Of a DNA stretch of 32,384 nucleotides, positions 15,715 through 24,400 are shown piece after piece. How positions within the stretch are numbered: position 1 is the stretch's first letter; each line of letters begins with the position of its first letter. The stretch spans positions 1-32,384 of the forward strand of contig JAGCYJ010000014.1 of assembly GCA_017960855.1 (NCBI GenBank), given 5' to 3'. Source of the stretch: Alphaproteobacteria bacterium. GTDB taxonomy: Bacteria; Pseudomonadota; Alphaproteobacteria; Rs-D84. Position numbers and translations under genes: made by a program. The notes under the pieces were generated by a model, which saw only the letters and a list, made by a program, of their open reading frames with translations, made no database searches and had not been told where the DNA came from.

Positions 15715-18705
15715 ATGAAAAAATTTGGGCTGATTTTGGCTGGGTGCCTTGCGTTTGTTGGGTTCTACAACGCGCACGCAGATGACATCGGCGACGCCGT
15801 GCGCGCCGCGGTTCGTCGTGATACAAACACGACGACGGTCACAACACGCCAACGTTCCGATTCCGCGACCAATTCCACAACCACACGCAATTCGGCGACC
15901 AAAACATCGGCTGTTGTCAATCGTACTGCGACAAATACCCGTAATAACAATGTTGTAAATCGCGCCGCCGAACCAATAATCGGCACACCAACAAATGTTG
16001 TGGCACGCACTACGACTGCGCCGCGCACCACTGGCAATGCAACATCATCTGTAAAAACCCGTTCAACAACCCAACCTATCCAGGTACGTTCAACCACGCG
16101 CAAAACACCAACCCGCACCAATGTGTCCCGCGCGGCAACCACAATTGCTACCCGCGAAGACATATTGAACCGCAGTTATTCCAAGTGCAAAGAAGTACTT
16201 ACTGAATGCATGGATGAATTCTGTGCAAACAAAGATTCCCAGTTAAAGCGTTGCGCTTGTTCGGCACGTATTCACGATTTTGATAAAATCAAAAAGCAGT
16301 TGGCCAATGTTGATGAAAAAATGTTGGACTTTAACCAACGGTTGCTGACGGTCAGCATGGACGAAAAAGATGTTGCCGCGATAAACATCGCAACCGAAGG
16401 GGAAAAGGCGTTTTACGACACGGTGGATGCATCTGAATCTAAACGAACATTGGATGCCATTGCTAAAAAGTTAAACACCAATTTTGATAAAAGTAATTTT
16501 TCCAGCAGTTTAGGCACCGTTCTGTCTTGGTCGCTGGATATGGACAGTGCTTTTGACACCGTTGATTCATTGGCCGGCGTATCAACCGCCGCGAAATCTG
16601 GCACCGCGTTGTATTCGGCGGCACTGCCGGTATGTCGTGAAATGGCGGCCGAAGTTTGTTCAGATGATGATTTAGCACTGGCGGAAAGCGGATATCAAAT
16701 CCTTATTGATCGTGATTGTGACACCGTTGAAAAAACATACAAAACCGCCGCCGAACAGGCACGAAACAAGGTTCTGGAAAGTTCCGCACTTTTGGATATT
16801 TCGCGTCTGAATGTTTATCAAAAAAATAATGCCGACGACATTTTGACCTGCAAAAAGAAAATGCTGACCATGCTGACCGATTCGACGGTGTGCGGATCTG
16901 ATTTGGGTAAATGTTTAGATATAACTGGACAGTACATTGACCCATCGACAGGCGAGGCATTTCTTAGTGCTGAACTGTCCAATCTTAGTGATTTGATTTC
17001 CCGCCCCGAAGAAAATCAAACCTGGGCGCGCGCACCGGGGAACGCGGTTTTTGTGTCATTCTTGAATTCCAAGAAAAAGTTTTTGGAATCGGCAATGGAT
17101 AATTGCCAAGATATTGCCGACACCGTGTGGAATGCCTTTATCGAAGATGCATTGTCGCAAATCAAGATTGCCCAGTTGCGCAAATTGGAAGAAGTGCGCC
17201 AATCATGCACAACGCTTGTCGGACAATGCCTGACCAATGCCGCCGAAACGCTTGAGGCATTTGATGCCCGCGCCCTATCCACATTTGGTGTTGCCGCCGA
17301 CACAACCGCCAAGGCAATGTGTTCAAATGTTTTGTCTTCTTGTACAACATTGCTGGAAATAACCGACGACAAGCAAGAATGGTATGCTGGTATGACTGGC
17401 ATTCAAACCGATATAACGTTTGACACAATCAAGCACACTTGTCGCGAAGTTGGACGTGCATGTGTCATCCAGGTATGTACATCAACATCGGGTAACTTCG
17501 GTCTGTGCGAAGATATTGACTTGTCCGTCAACCGTAAATCCATCATCAACCACACTGCTTGCTGGAACGAAGTGTTGAATTGCGTGGGCAGCGCCGGCGA
17601 AGATACAATCAACGCAATATTCGCCCAGAACGGATTTTATAACACCGTCACTGACCCAGACACACAAATAACAACCATTGTCCCAGACGAATATGCGTTG
17701 TATAAAAAAACTTATGGTGACGACTACCTTACCCCAACCATAACGATCAGCGACGACCCAGTAGAACAAAGTCAAAGGACCTCACAATGCGTATCACCGG
17801 GCTCCGCAGAAACTGCCACGCAATATTGTGTGTATGATATATGTTATGAAGAATGCGAACATTACGCGTACACAGACACAAATACTTGTCGTGTTTGCCG
17901 TTTGGCGGAAAGTATTTGGGGTAATTGTGAAGCAGAACCTATTACAAGATTGGAAGAAGAAAACATGCACAATCGCATCAAAAAACCAGCGGATTACGAA
18001 AACAACAATACAATATTGTACTGGTTTGCACAAAACACCAATACTCAAGATAGATCCGACAGTTGTCGCGATACAACATGTCCAGTTGGGTATTTCCCAT
18101 CCTTGGACGAAACTACAAACACGATTATGTGCCTTGACAGCAACAAGGTTAAAATTGACTCCCTTAACAGAATGTGTGATGCATCTGTTTACCAACGGGT
18201 TGCAACCCAACCAATCATCACCAATTGTTGTCAAAGTAAAGTTCTGGATTATGGCAAGGGTTGTTGTGCATCTAAAACAACAACTGGACAAAATCCTGAA
18301 TTACCGACCAGATGTATGCCCGTCAATGGCGCCACTATGGTTGCAACATTTACGATTCCTGATACATCATCCGATACCTATTATTCGGTTGATACATTAT
18401 ATGCGCTATATTGCTATGGTAATTTCAATACAGAAACCCTTTATTGCGATGGCAGATTTTTCATTGTTGATGCAAGTCCTTCGGCAAGGGTGGGAATACA
18501 CTATATGGATCCACATTACAACGACACCACACAACCGTCGCAATATGTGTGCGAATATTTTGAGGAAAATCAAACCACCAAATACATTCGGAAATATGAA
18601 ACCGTTGGTTGGGGATGGTACAATGGTGACACCCTGTTCAATGATGGCAACGACCAATATGGTCCAAACGCTTGGACCGTATCATTCGGTGGTTGCGGAA
18701 ACTAA
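15715..18705 (+). CDS. Large secreted cysteine-rich protein, unknown function
   Basis: This encodes 996 residues from ATG 15715. An upstream in-frame TTG at 15706 is possible, but the signal peptide begins at MKKFGLILAGC. Cleavage is probably at A-H-A before D-D-I; an internal L-A-G-C could instead be a lipobox with a very short hydrophobic region. Residues 30-145 are disordered, Thr/Asn/Arg rich and basic. Six exact C-x6-C pairs follow at about 158/165, 393/400, 498/505, 536/543, 576/583 and 616/623, the last four spaced 38-40 residues apart, as if helical repeats were clamped by disulphides. The C-terminal third has CxxC-type clusters (for example C-R-V-C and N-C-C-Q) and strand-rich sequence. 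It is the first gene of a likely operon, 18 bases before a lipoprotein. No family recognised. Confidence 0.85.
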   Translation: MKKFGLILAGCLAFVGFYNAHADDIGDAVRAAVRRDTNTTTVTTRQRSDSATNSTTTRNSATKTSAVVNRTATNTRNNNVVNRAAEPIIGTPTNVVARTTTAPRTTGNATSSVKTRSTTQPIQVRSTTRKTPTRTNVSRAATTIATREDILNRSYSKCKEVLTECMDEFCANKDSQLKRCACSARIHDFDKIKKQLANVDEKMLDFNQRLLTVSMDEKDVAAINIATEGEKAFYDTVDASESKRTLDAIAKKLNTNFDKSNFSSSLGTVLSWSLDMDSAFDTVDSLAGVSTAAKSGTALYSAALPVCREMAAEVCSDDDLALAESGYQILIDRDCDTVEKTYKTAAEQARNKVLESSALLDISRLNVYQKNNADDILTCKKKMLTMLTDSTVCGSDLGKCLDITGQYIDPSTGEAFLSAELSNLSDLISRPEENQTWARAPGNAVFVSFLNSKKKFLESAMDNCQDIADTVWNAFIEDALSQIKIAQLRKLEEVRQSCTTLVGQCLTNAAETLEAFDARALSTFGVAADTTAKAMCSNVLSSCTTLLEITDDKQEWYAGMTGIQTDITFDTIKHTCREVGRACVIQVCTSTSGNFGLCEDIDLSVNRKSIINHTACWNEVLNCVGSAGEDTINAIFAQNGFYNTVTDPDTQITTIVPDEYALYKKTYGDDYLTPTITISDDPVEQSQRTSQCVSPGSAETATQYCVYDICYEECEHYAYTDTNTCRVCRLAESIWGNCEAEPITRLEEENMHNRIKKPADYENNNTILYWFAQNTNTQDRSDSCRDTTCPVGYFPSLDETTNTIMCLDSNKVKIDSLNRMCDASVYQRVATQPIITNCCQSKVLDYGKGCCASKTTTGQNPELPTRCMPVNGATMVATFTIPDTSSDTYYSVDTLYALYCYGNFNTETLYCDGRFFIVDASPSARVGIHYMDPHYNDTTQPSQYVCEYFEENQTTKYIRKYETVGWGWYNGDTLFNDGNDQYGPNAWTVSFGGCGN

Positions 18706-18723
18706 AACAAAGGAGATAACAAA

Positions 18724-19188
18724 ATGAAATATCGCAAAGTTATACCCTTTAAACTAAAAAATCTTTTGCCAATGGCAGTGGTTGCTGGTTCAACCATATT
18801 TTTCGGTGCATGCCATAAAAAACCACTCCCCGAACCCCAGCATGACACGACATATGTGTGGGGAAAAAACAATTGGTCAGCCGTTCAACCACTTGATCAG
18901 AAGGTTCCCGCATCTGCGGATTCAGCATCTGTACGATATATATATCTATTAAATGACGGAAACTCTTGGACTGGCACACCGACCTCATGGATACTAAGAA
19001 ATCTTAACATGATTATTGAACCTGTTTCATTGGAAAACCGACACAAAGTGCGTGGTGCGGGAACATTGCATGATGTTGGCATTCTACAAGATAAAGATGT
19101 CTTGGACAGTATCGCCCTTTCCCAAATGGGATTTCAATTTGGTATGGTTCATTACGGCAACTATGATAGAAGTTCATACGGTAGGTAG
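18724..19188 (+). CDS. Small lipoprotein, unknown function
   Basis: This encodes 154 residues with AAGGAGAT seven bases before the ATG. A Lys/Arg-rich start and hydrophobic core (P-M-A-V-V-A-G-S-T-I) lead to F-F-G-A-C, a plausible lipobox with Cys at about 30, followed by the Lys-Lys-Pro and Pro/Glu-rich spacer common in lipoproteins. The mature part contains W-G-K-N-N-W and S-W-T-G-T-P-T-S-W stretches and no further cysteine. It lies 18 bases after the cysteine-rich 996-residue gene and three bases before the next, so all three are probably cotranscribed and may act together at the cell surface. I recognise no domain. Confidence 0.75.
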   Translation: MKYRKVIPFKLKNLLPMAVVAGSTIFFGACHKKPLPEPQHDTTYVWGKNNWSAVQPLDQKVPASADSASVRYIYLLNDGNSWTGTPTSWILRNLNMIIEPVSLENRHKVRGAGTLHDVGILQDKDVLDSIALSQMGFQFGMVHYGNYDRSSYGR

Positions 19189-19191
19189 ATA

Positions 19192-20430
19192 ATGTTAAAA
19201 CACTTCGCTATATTTTTATTTTTTGCGACAATATGTATAGATTGTGCCAACGCGACTGGCACTTGTTCTGCGATGACAAATAATTGCGAATCTGGGGAAT
19301 GGTGCGAAACTCAGACTGAAGCCGATAACACAATTTCTTATGTTTGTTCCGGTTGTACCAATGGTCCGACAGACCCTAATAATAAAGCATGTGGCGATTC
19401 TAACACTGCATGGTGCCAATATACTGGCAATGGTGGCAATTCCAATAATTGCCCATGGGAAATGACATGTAGTAATGGAACCGTTTTTGTTCCTGCTGAA
19501 ACAGCATGTAAAACTTGTAATGAAATTATAGAAAATGCCAACAATCATTATGTGTCCAATCTGGGTGCAGCCAGTTCATATAAAGTAATGTGGAATGGAA
19601 CTATTTTTTCATACATGGTTTCTTGGGTAATTTATGAGGGTGATGGCTGGGGAAGCGAACCAGTATATCCGACAGAAAACCCCGCTACATGCGTAGGTAA
19701 ACCATATGAAGTGAATATTAATTGTAATGGTGGAACTGGGTGTCCAACAAAAGTGTATCGTCAATATGGCAATGAAACAGATTGGTGGCAAACCAGCGAC
19801 ATATACAATGATGAACAACCTAAAATCACCGATTTACCACTACCATCAAGGAAACGGCATTTGTTCCAGGGCTATTATTTAGACCCCGACAACGATGACA
19901 CTCAAATATTTGGTGCAAATGGACAATTAAAACCCGCGGGTAATACCCTCATCTCTGGCACAGCGACACTTTTTGCCAAGTGGGTGCTTGGCGGCAACTA
20001 TACTATCATTGTCGACGATGAGTGTGGTTCACTTTCTAACTTTAATTCGTCATGTAGTTTTGCTAATACCTATTGCGACTTGAATCATTCATTTGACGGC
20101 ACCAGATATAATGGCAAAGAGTTCCACTGGGATACTGATAATTGTGGCACATTATCGTCTGACTTCCAAAAATTTTACTTAAGTGACGATTGTGACATTG
20201 ACAACGGTGACAGCATTGAAATAACCCTGACATGCACATCCTGCCCGGCAGGCAGTTACTGCAAATCTGGTCAAATAACTTCTTGTCCAACGAACACAAC
20301 ATCCTTTGCGGGCAGTTATGAAAAATCTGCGTGTCATTATTATTCTGGTACTGTTTTCAGGGATTCTGTGGGCTCATTCTCCCTGCCCGTTGGTGAAGAT
20401 GGCATCATTACTGTTAAATGGGACTATTAA
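19192..20430 (+). CDS. Secreted cysteine-rich protein with Listeria-Bacteroides-type repeat
   Basis: This encodes 412 residues. A signal peptide (F-A-I-F-L-F-F-A-T-I-C) ends near A-N-A. The first ~120 residues hold many cysteines (C-S-A-M-T-N-N-C, C-S-G-C, A-C-K-T-C). A segment around 175-265 starts V-N-I-N-C-N-G-G-T-G and ends T-A-T-L-F-A-K-W, matching the pattern of Listeria-Bacteroides repeats (InlB B-repeat like) with a G-Y-Y-L-D in the middle. Near 350 comes S-C-P-A-G-S-Y-C-K-S-G followed by T-S-C-P, a TNFR/ephrin-receptor-like cysteine module shared with the proteins at 24.4-26.2 kb. It follows the lipoprotein gene after three bases and overlaps pth tail to tail by about three bases. 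Probably a surface or adhesive protein, by inference only. Confidence 0.82.
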   Translation: MLKHFAIFLFFATICIDCANATGTCSAMTNNCESGEWCETQTEADNTISYVCSGCTNGPTDPNNKACGDSNTAWCQYTGNGGNSNNCPWEMTCSNGTVFVPAETACKTCNEIIENANNHYVSNLGAASSYKVMWNGTIFSYMVSWVIYEGDGWGSEPVYPTENPATCVGKPYEVNINCNGGTGCPTKVYRQYGNETDWWQTSDIYNDEQPKITDLPLPSRKRHLFQGYYLDPDNDDTQIFGANGQLKPAGNTLISGTATLFAKWVLGGNYTIIVDDECGSLSNFNSSCSFANTYCDLNHSFDGTRYNGKEFHWDTDNCGTLSSDFQKFYLSDDCDIDNGDSIEITLTCTSCPAGSYCKSGQITSCPTNTTSFAGSYEKSACHYYSGTVFRDSVGSFSLPVGEDGIITVKWDY

Positions 20431-20948
20431 AACAACTTGATTGTTTTGATTGCGGCGGCGATGGCGGGCATTTGTTCGTCGTCGATACGCCCCAGCACCC
20501 AATCCGCCGGATCGATTTGTAAATTGTAATCGCGCGGGTGCCCAATTCCAATTCTTACGCGGCGATAGTCCGCGCCAACCGCGGCATCAATTGACTTTAT
20601 GCCGTTGTGCCCCGCACTGCCCCCGCCGACTTTCTCTTTGACCGCGCCGACTTTTACATCCATATCGTCGTGAATCACGATTATGTTCTCAAGTGGCACC
20701 TTGTAAAACCGCGCCAGCGCACCAACCGCATTCCCCGACAAATTCATAAAGGTCATTGGTCGCGCAAAAATAACCTTTTGTCCCCCGGCAATCGTGTGAT
20801 AAGTCATTGCTTCGTGTTCAGATTTCCACGTCGCATCATCACCCGCCAAATATTCCACCGCCATAAACCCGACATTGTGTCGAGTGCGCGCATATTCAGC
20901 CCCCGGATTGCCCAGTCCAACGACTAAAATGGGTTTATTTTCTTGCAT
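20427..20948 (-). CDS. pth: Peptidyl-tRNA hydrolase
   Basis: This encodes 173 residues. The enzyme releases tRNA from prematurely dropped peptidyl-tRNA in the cytoplasm. All recognised active-site positions are present: Asn14 in V-G-L-G-N-P-G, His24 in R-H-N-V-G-F, Asn69 in T-F-M-N-L-S-G, Asp94 in I-H-D-D-M-D, and Asn115 in G-H-N-G-I. It is about twenty residues shorter than the E. coli enzyme, ending at K-T-I-K-L-F without the usual tail. The stop overlaps that of the convergent cysteine-rich gene. Upstream, a small outer-membrane protein gene starts divergently about 46 bases away. The ribosome site is weak (AGAGATG). Confidence 0.97.
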   Translation of the reverse strand: MQENKPILVVGLGNPGAEYARTRHNVGFMAVEYLAGDDATWKSEHEAMTYHTIAGGQKVIFARPMTFMNLSGNAVGALARFYKVPLENIIVIHDDMDVKVGAVKEKVGGGSAGHNGIKSIDAAVGADYRRVRIGIGHPRDYNLQIDPADWVLGRIDDEQMPAIAAAIKTIKLF

Positions 20949-20994
20949 ATCAACATCTCTTTTTCTACTATATTATCATACAAAAGGGGAAAAA

Positions 20995-21555
20995 ATGAAA
21001 TTAAATTACGCATCTTTTTTAACCGCTGCTATTTTAGCGATTGCGACAACAAATGCTAGATCTGAAATGTTGTATGATCTCTATGCTGGTGGTTCACTGG
21101 GTTTGGGCGGAATATCCATGTATTCCGAAGAAGACGAATTCGATGGCGACGATTGGTCGGCACGGTCATATGGTGCTGTGTTAGGTATTGATTTGCCGGT
21201 TGTTCGGTTCGAAGCGGAATATGATTATCTGGCATCTAGCAAGATTGATATGCAGACAGTAATGGGCAACGCATATGTAAAGTTCATGGGTGAAGTTGTC
21301 GCAAATCCATACATTGGTGTGGGTGTTGGTGCGGTGCTTGACTATAAATATGACCACGACCGCTTTGACATTGATACAGAAACGACTATCGCGTATCAAG
21401 GTATGTTGGGTGTGACATTTAATCTGCCTGCTATGCCATTAAAAATTGATTTAGAAGGTCGCCTGATGTATATGCCCGAAGTGTACGAATGGGAACACGA
21501 GGCGATTGACGCAATGTATTATGACGCGCGCCTTAAATTGCGTTTTGTATTCTAA
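20995..21555 (+). CDS. Small outer-membrane beta-barrel protein
   Basis: This encodes 186 residues from ATG 20995, which has AAAAGGGGA just before it and begins a signal peptide (A-A-I-L-A-I-A-T-T-N-A-R-S). A longer in-frame extension upstream would run into pth and is not supported. The mature sequence alternates polar and hydrophobic residues in about eight strands, with G-G-S-L-G-L-G-G, I-G-V-G-V-G-A and the C-terminal L-K-L-R-F-V-F ending in Phe, as in OmpA/opacity-type porin-like barrels. Long loops are acidic (E-E-D-E-F-D-G-D-D). polA starts 17 bases after the stop, so the two may be cotranscribed. Role unknown. Confidence 0.83.
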   Translation: MKLNYASFLTAAILAIATTNARSEMLYDLYAGGSLGLGGISMYSEEDEFDGDDWSARSYGAVLGIDLPVVRFEAEYDYLASSKIDMQTVMGNAYVKFMGEVVANPYIGVGVGAVLDYKYDHDRFDIDTETTIAYQGMLGVTFNLPAMPLKIDLEGRLMYMPEVYEWEHEAIDAMYYDARLKLRFVF

Positions 21556-21571
21556 CATGGGTTAAGTTCAT

Positions 21572-24358
21572 ATGCTGACACTGATTGATGGGAATTCGTT
21601 GTTATTTCGCGCATACTATGGTGTGCACAGTCGCTTGACGCGTCGCGACGGAACCCCAATCGGTGCGGTGTATGGATTTTTTAATATGATTTTGCCGGTG
21701 CTGGCGGCGGCAAAGCCAAATGATTCTTTTGTGTGCGTGTTTGACGCGTCGCGCATTTCTTTCCGCCAAGATATTTATCCTGAATACAAATCTAATCGCG
21801 CGGAAACACCCGCCGACCTGTTAAGTCAAGGCGTTATGATTCGCACCGGACTTGCCGATATGGGCGTACCGGTTCTTTGTATTCCCGGGGTCGAAGCGGA
21901 TGATGTTATCGCAACACTGGCACAGCAAAACACACATGACCAGACGCGCATTATCACCAGTGATAAAGATTTAATGCAGTTGGTGAATGACCGTGTATTC
22001 CTTTACGACGGTATGAAATCGCATGATGTCCGCGAACCCGAAGTTCTGGAAAAATTCGGTGTTCGTCCCGACCAAGTTGTTGATGTGCAATCACTGATGG
22101 GTGATTCAACCGACAATGTGCCGGGGGTGCGCGGAATTGGTCCGAAAAAGGCATCTGAACTGATTAACCAATTCGGAACGCTGGACAACCTGTATGCGCA
22201 TGTTGATGAAATTACGAACGAGCGCACGCGGAATATGTTGCGCGACAATCGCGAAATGGCGTATATATCGCGCCAACTGGTGACATTGAAACGCGATGTG
22301 AATTTGGATGGGCTGACCATTACGCCACTGCACTTTAACACGCCGGCGGCGTTGAAGTTTGTACGCGAAGCGGTGGAAAGTTCCACACTGGCGGCGAAAA
22401 TCGAAAAACTTTTCCCATTGTCAAAGTTCAATCCTGATTCGGTTGAACCAACAATGGTATTCCCTGGGTCCGCTTGTCCGACCGATATTGCGGAACCCGA
22501 ACGCCCCGCCCCAGTTGCACACGCGCCACAAAATAAAATTGCAAGTGAGTTTATTGTTATTCGAACCGTCGCGGAATTGGACGCATTTTTAAAAGATGTT
22601 AAATCTGTTTTGGCATTTGATACCGAAACAACTGGATTGAATCAAGAATCCGACAAAATTGTTGGCATATCATTGGCGACGGATTCCGCCCGCGGTGCAT
22701 ATATTCCGATTCGGCATCAAACATCCGGCGGTGATTTATTCGCGACAAATACTATTGCGCCGAATCAGTTAGACATTGAAACTGTTCGCAAACATATTTG
22801 GCCATTTTTCACAGACAAGAAGGTTGTAAAGGTCGGACACAATCTTAAATACGACCTGCATATTCTGGAAAACGAGGGGTGGAAAACATCTGCGATTCGA
22901 CCGATTGACGACACAATGTTGTTGTCATATGCCCTGCACGGCTCGTTGCATGGGCACGGGCTGGATGAACTGGCGACGAAATATCTGGGACACACCGATA
23001 TTCCTTTCTCGTCGCTGTTCCCAGCCGGCACGCGCGACGCAGACAAACATTTTGATTTGTTGCCGATTGATACCGCCGCGCCATACGCCGCCGAAGATGC
23101 GTCTGTTTGTTTCGCACTGTATGAACTTATGCGACCGGAATTGAACGCAAATGAAAAACTGCGTAAATTGTACGAAACATGCGACCTGCCCTTGATGCCT
23201 ATTTTAATGCAGATGGAACGCAACGGTGTGTTGGTGAATCGCGCGGGGCTGAACAGTTTGTCGGGCGCGTTCCATGACCAGTTGCAAAAATTGGAATCAG
23301 AAATCTGGAAATTGGCGGGACACGAATTTAATATCGCCAGTCCAAAGCAACTGGGCGCGATTTTATTTGATGAATTGAAGTTGCCTGAAAATCGCAAACG
23401 TTCAACGGACGCGGACACACTGAACGATTTAATCGATTCGCATCCGATTGTTGAAAAGATTTTATCGTGGCGTTCAATCGCGAAATTGGCGGGCACCTAT
23501 GCGGACGCGTTGCCGAAACAGATTGCATCCGACGGTCGCATTCACACAACATATTTACAGACCAGCACGAACACCGGTCGCTTGTCCAGTCGTGATCCGA
23601 ATCTGCAAAACATTCCGATTAAAACCGAACTGGGCGAAGAGATTCGTAAATGTTTCATCGCGCCCGCGGGTTGCAAACTGATTTCCGTTGATTATTCCCA
23701 GATTCAATTAAGATTGCTGGCGGATGTCGCGAATGTGAAAACTTTCCGCGAAACATTTAACGCGGGCGATGACATTCACGAACAAACCGCGCGCAAGATT
23801 TTTGGTATCGCGAAAAATGCGCCGGTGCCAAAGGAAATGCGTCGCGCTGCAAAAACGGTTAATTTCTCTATCATTTACGGCATATCTTCGTTCGGGCTGT
23901 CGGGGCAACTGGGCGTATCACGTGGGCAAGCCGCCGAAATAATCAACTCATACATGGCGGGCATTCCGGAAATTAAAAAGTATATTGATGATATTCACGC
24001 ATTCGCGGAACGGAACGCGTGCGTTTATACGCCATGGGGTCGCCGAATCGAATTACCAGAAATCAAGAATCCGCGCATGCGTGCATATGCAATGCGTGCC
24101 GCGGTTAATGCGCCAATCCAAGGTTTTGAAGCGGACATTGTCCGGCTTGCCATGGTGGAAATTGACAAGAATATTATTCAACCGAATCGCGACACAATAA
24201 AAATGATTATGCAGGTGCATGATGAAATCATATTTGAATGCGACGAATCGCGCGCCGAAGAATTTGCAATGAAAATTAAATCCGCAATGGAAACGGTCAC
24301 AAAGATATCGGTGCCATTGGTCGCCGAATATGTAATTGGCACCAAGTGGGGAAAATAA
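21572..24358 (+). CDS. polA: DNA polymerase I
   Basis: This encodes 928 residues, the full E. coli-like length. The 5'-3' exonuclease occupies about 1-290 (L-I-D-G-N-S-L-L-F-R-A, then the helix-hairpin-helix V-R-G-I-G-P-K-K-A). The 3'-5' exonuclease spans about 335-510 with D350-T-E352 intact, so proofreading should be active, which is not so in every bacterial Pol I. The polymerase domain covers about 540-928, with motif A at D707 (V-D-Y-S-Q-I-Q-L-R), the O-helix R-R-A-A-K-T-V-N-F-S-I-I-Y-G and motif C V-H883-D-E. It fills gaps and removes RNA primers. The ATG lacks a strong ribosome site and follows the upstream barrel gene closely. A terminator follows at once. Confidence 0.98.
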   Translation: MLTLIDGNSLLFRAYYGVHSRLTRRDGTPIGAVYGFFNMILPVLAAAKPNDSFVCVFDASRISFRQDIYPEYKSNRAETPADLLSQGVMIRTGLADMGVPVLCIPGVEADDVIATLAQQNTHDQTRIITSDKDLMQLVNDRVFLYDGMKSHDVREPEVLEKFGVRPDQVVDVQSLMGDSTDNVPGVRGIGPKKASELINQFGTLDNLYAHVDEITNERTRNMLRDNREMAYISRQLVTLKRDVNLDGLTITPLHFNTPAALKFVREAVESSTLAAKIEKLFPLSKFNPDSVEPTMVFPGSACPTDIAEPERPAPVAHAPQNKIASEFIVIRTVAELDAFLKDVKSVLAFDTETTGLNQESDKIVGISLATDSARGAYIPIRHQTSGGDLFATNTIAPNQLDIETVRKHIWPFFTDKKVVKVGHNLKYDLHILENEGWKTSAIRPIDDTMLLSYALHGSLHGHGLDELATKYLGHTDIPFSSLFPAGTRDADKHFDLLPIDTAAPYAAEDASVCFALYELMRPELNANEKLRKLYETCDLPLMPILMQMERNGVLVNRAGLNSLSGAFHDQLQKLESEIWKLAGHEFNIASPKQLGAILFDELKLPENRKRSTDADTLNDLIDSHPIVEKILSWRSIAKLAGTYADALPKQIASDGRIHTTYLQTSTNTGRLSSRDPNLQNIPIKTELGEEIRKCFIAPAGCKLISVDYSQIQLRLLADVANVKTFRETFNAGDDIHEQTARKIFGIAKNAPVPKEMRRAAKTVNFSIIYGISSFGLSGQLGVSRGQAAEIINSYMAGIPEIKKYIDDIHAFAERNACVYTPWGRRIELPEIKNPRMRAYAMRAAVNAPIQGFEADIVRLAMVEIDKNIIQPNRDTIKMIMQVHDEIIFECDESRAEEFAMKIKSAMETVTKISVPLVAEYVIGTKWGK

Positions 24359-24385
24359 AAACCGCCCAAACGGGCGGTTTTTATT
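24357..24385 (+). terminator. Rho-independent terminator of polA (possibly bidirectional)
   Basis: An 11-bp stem AAAAACCGCCC / GGGCGGTTTTT with loop AAAC starts inside the polA stop codon. The convergent gene ends 16 bases away, so the hairpin may serve both. Confidence 0.88.
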
Positions 24386-24400
24386 AAAACGGAACTAGTA

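Noticed and set aside
15738-15750. Lipobox L-A-G-C in the large cysteine-rich protein
   Set aside because: The hydrophobic region before it is very short and continues well past the Cys to a good A-H-A cleavage site, so a normal signal peptide is more likely; not fully excluded.
17828-18727. 299-codon open frame on the plus strand inside the large cysteine-rich gene
   Set aside because: It is in another frame of a gene with signal peptide and ordered Cys pattern, lacks a start signal, and its translation looks like frame-shifted noise.
20875-20994. N-terminal extension of the small barrel gene
   Set aside because: It overlaps pth and has no ribosome site; the ATG at 20995 has a strong one and begins the signal peptide.
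22765-23496. 243-codon open frame antisense to polA
   Set aside because: It mirrors conserved polA codons, with Ser/Arg-rich antisense composition and no start signals.
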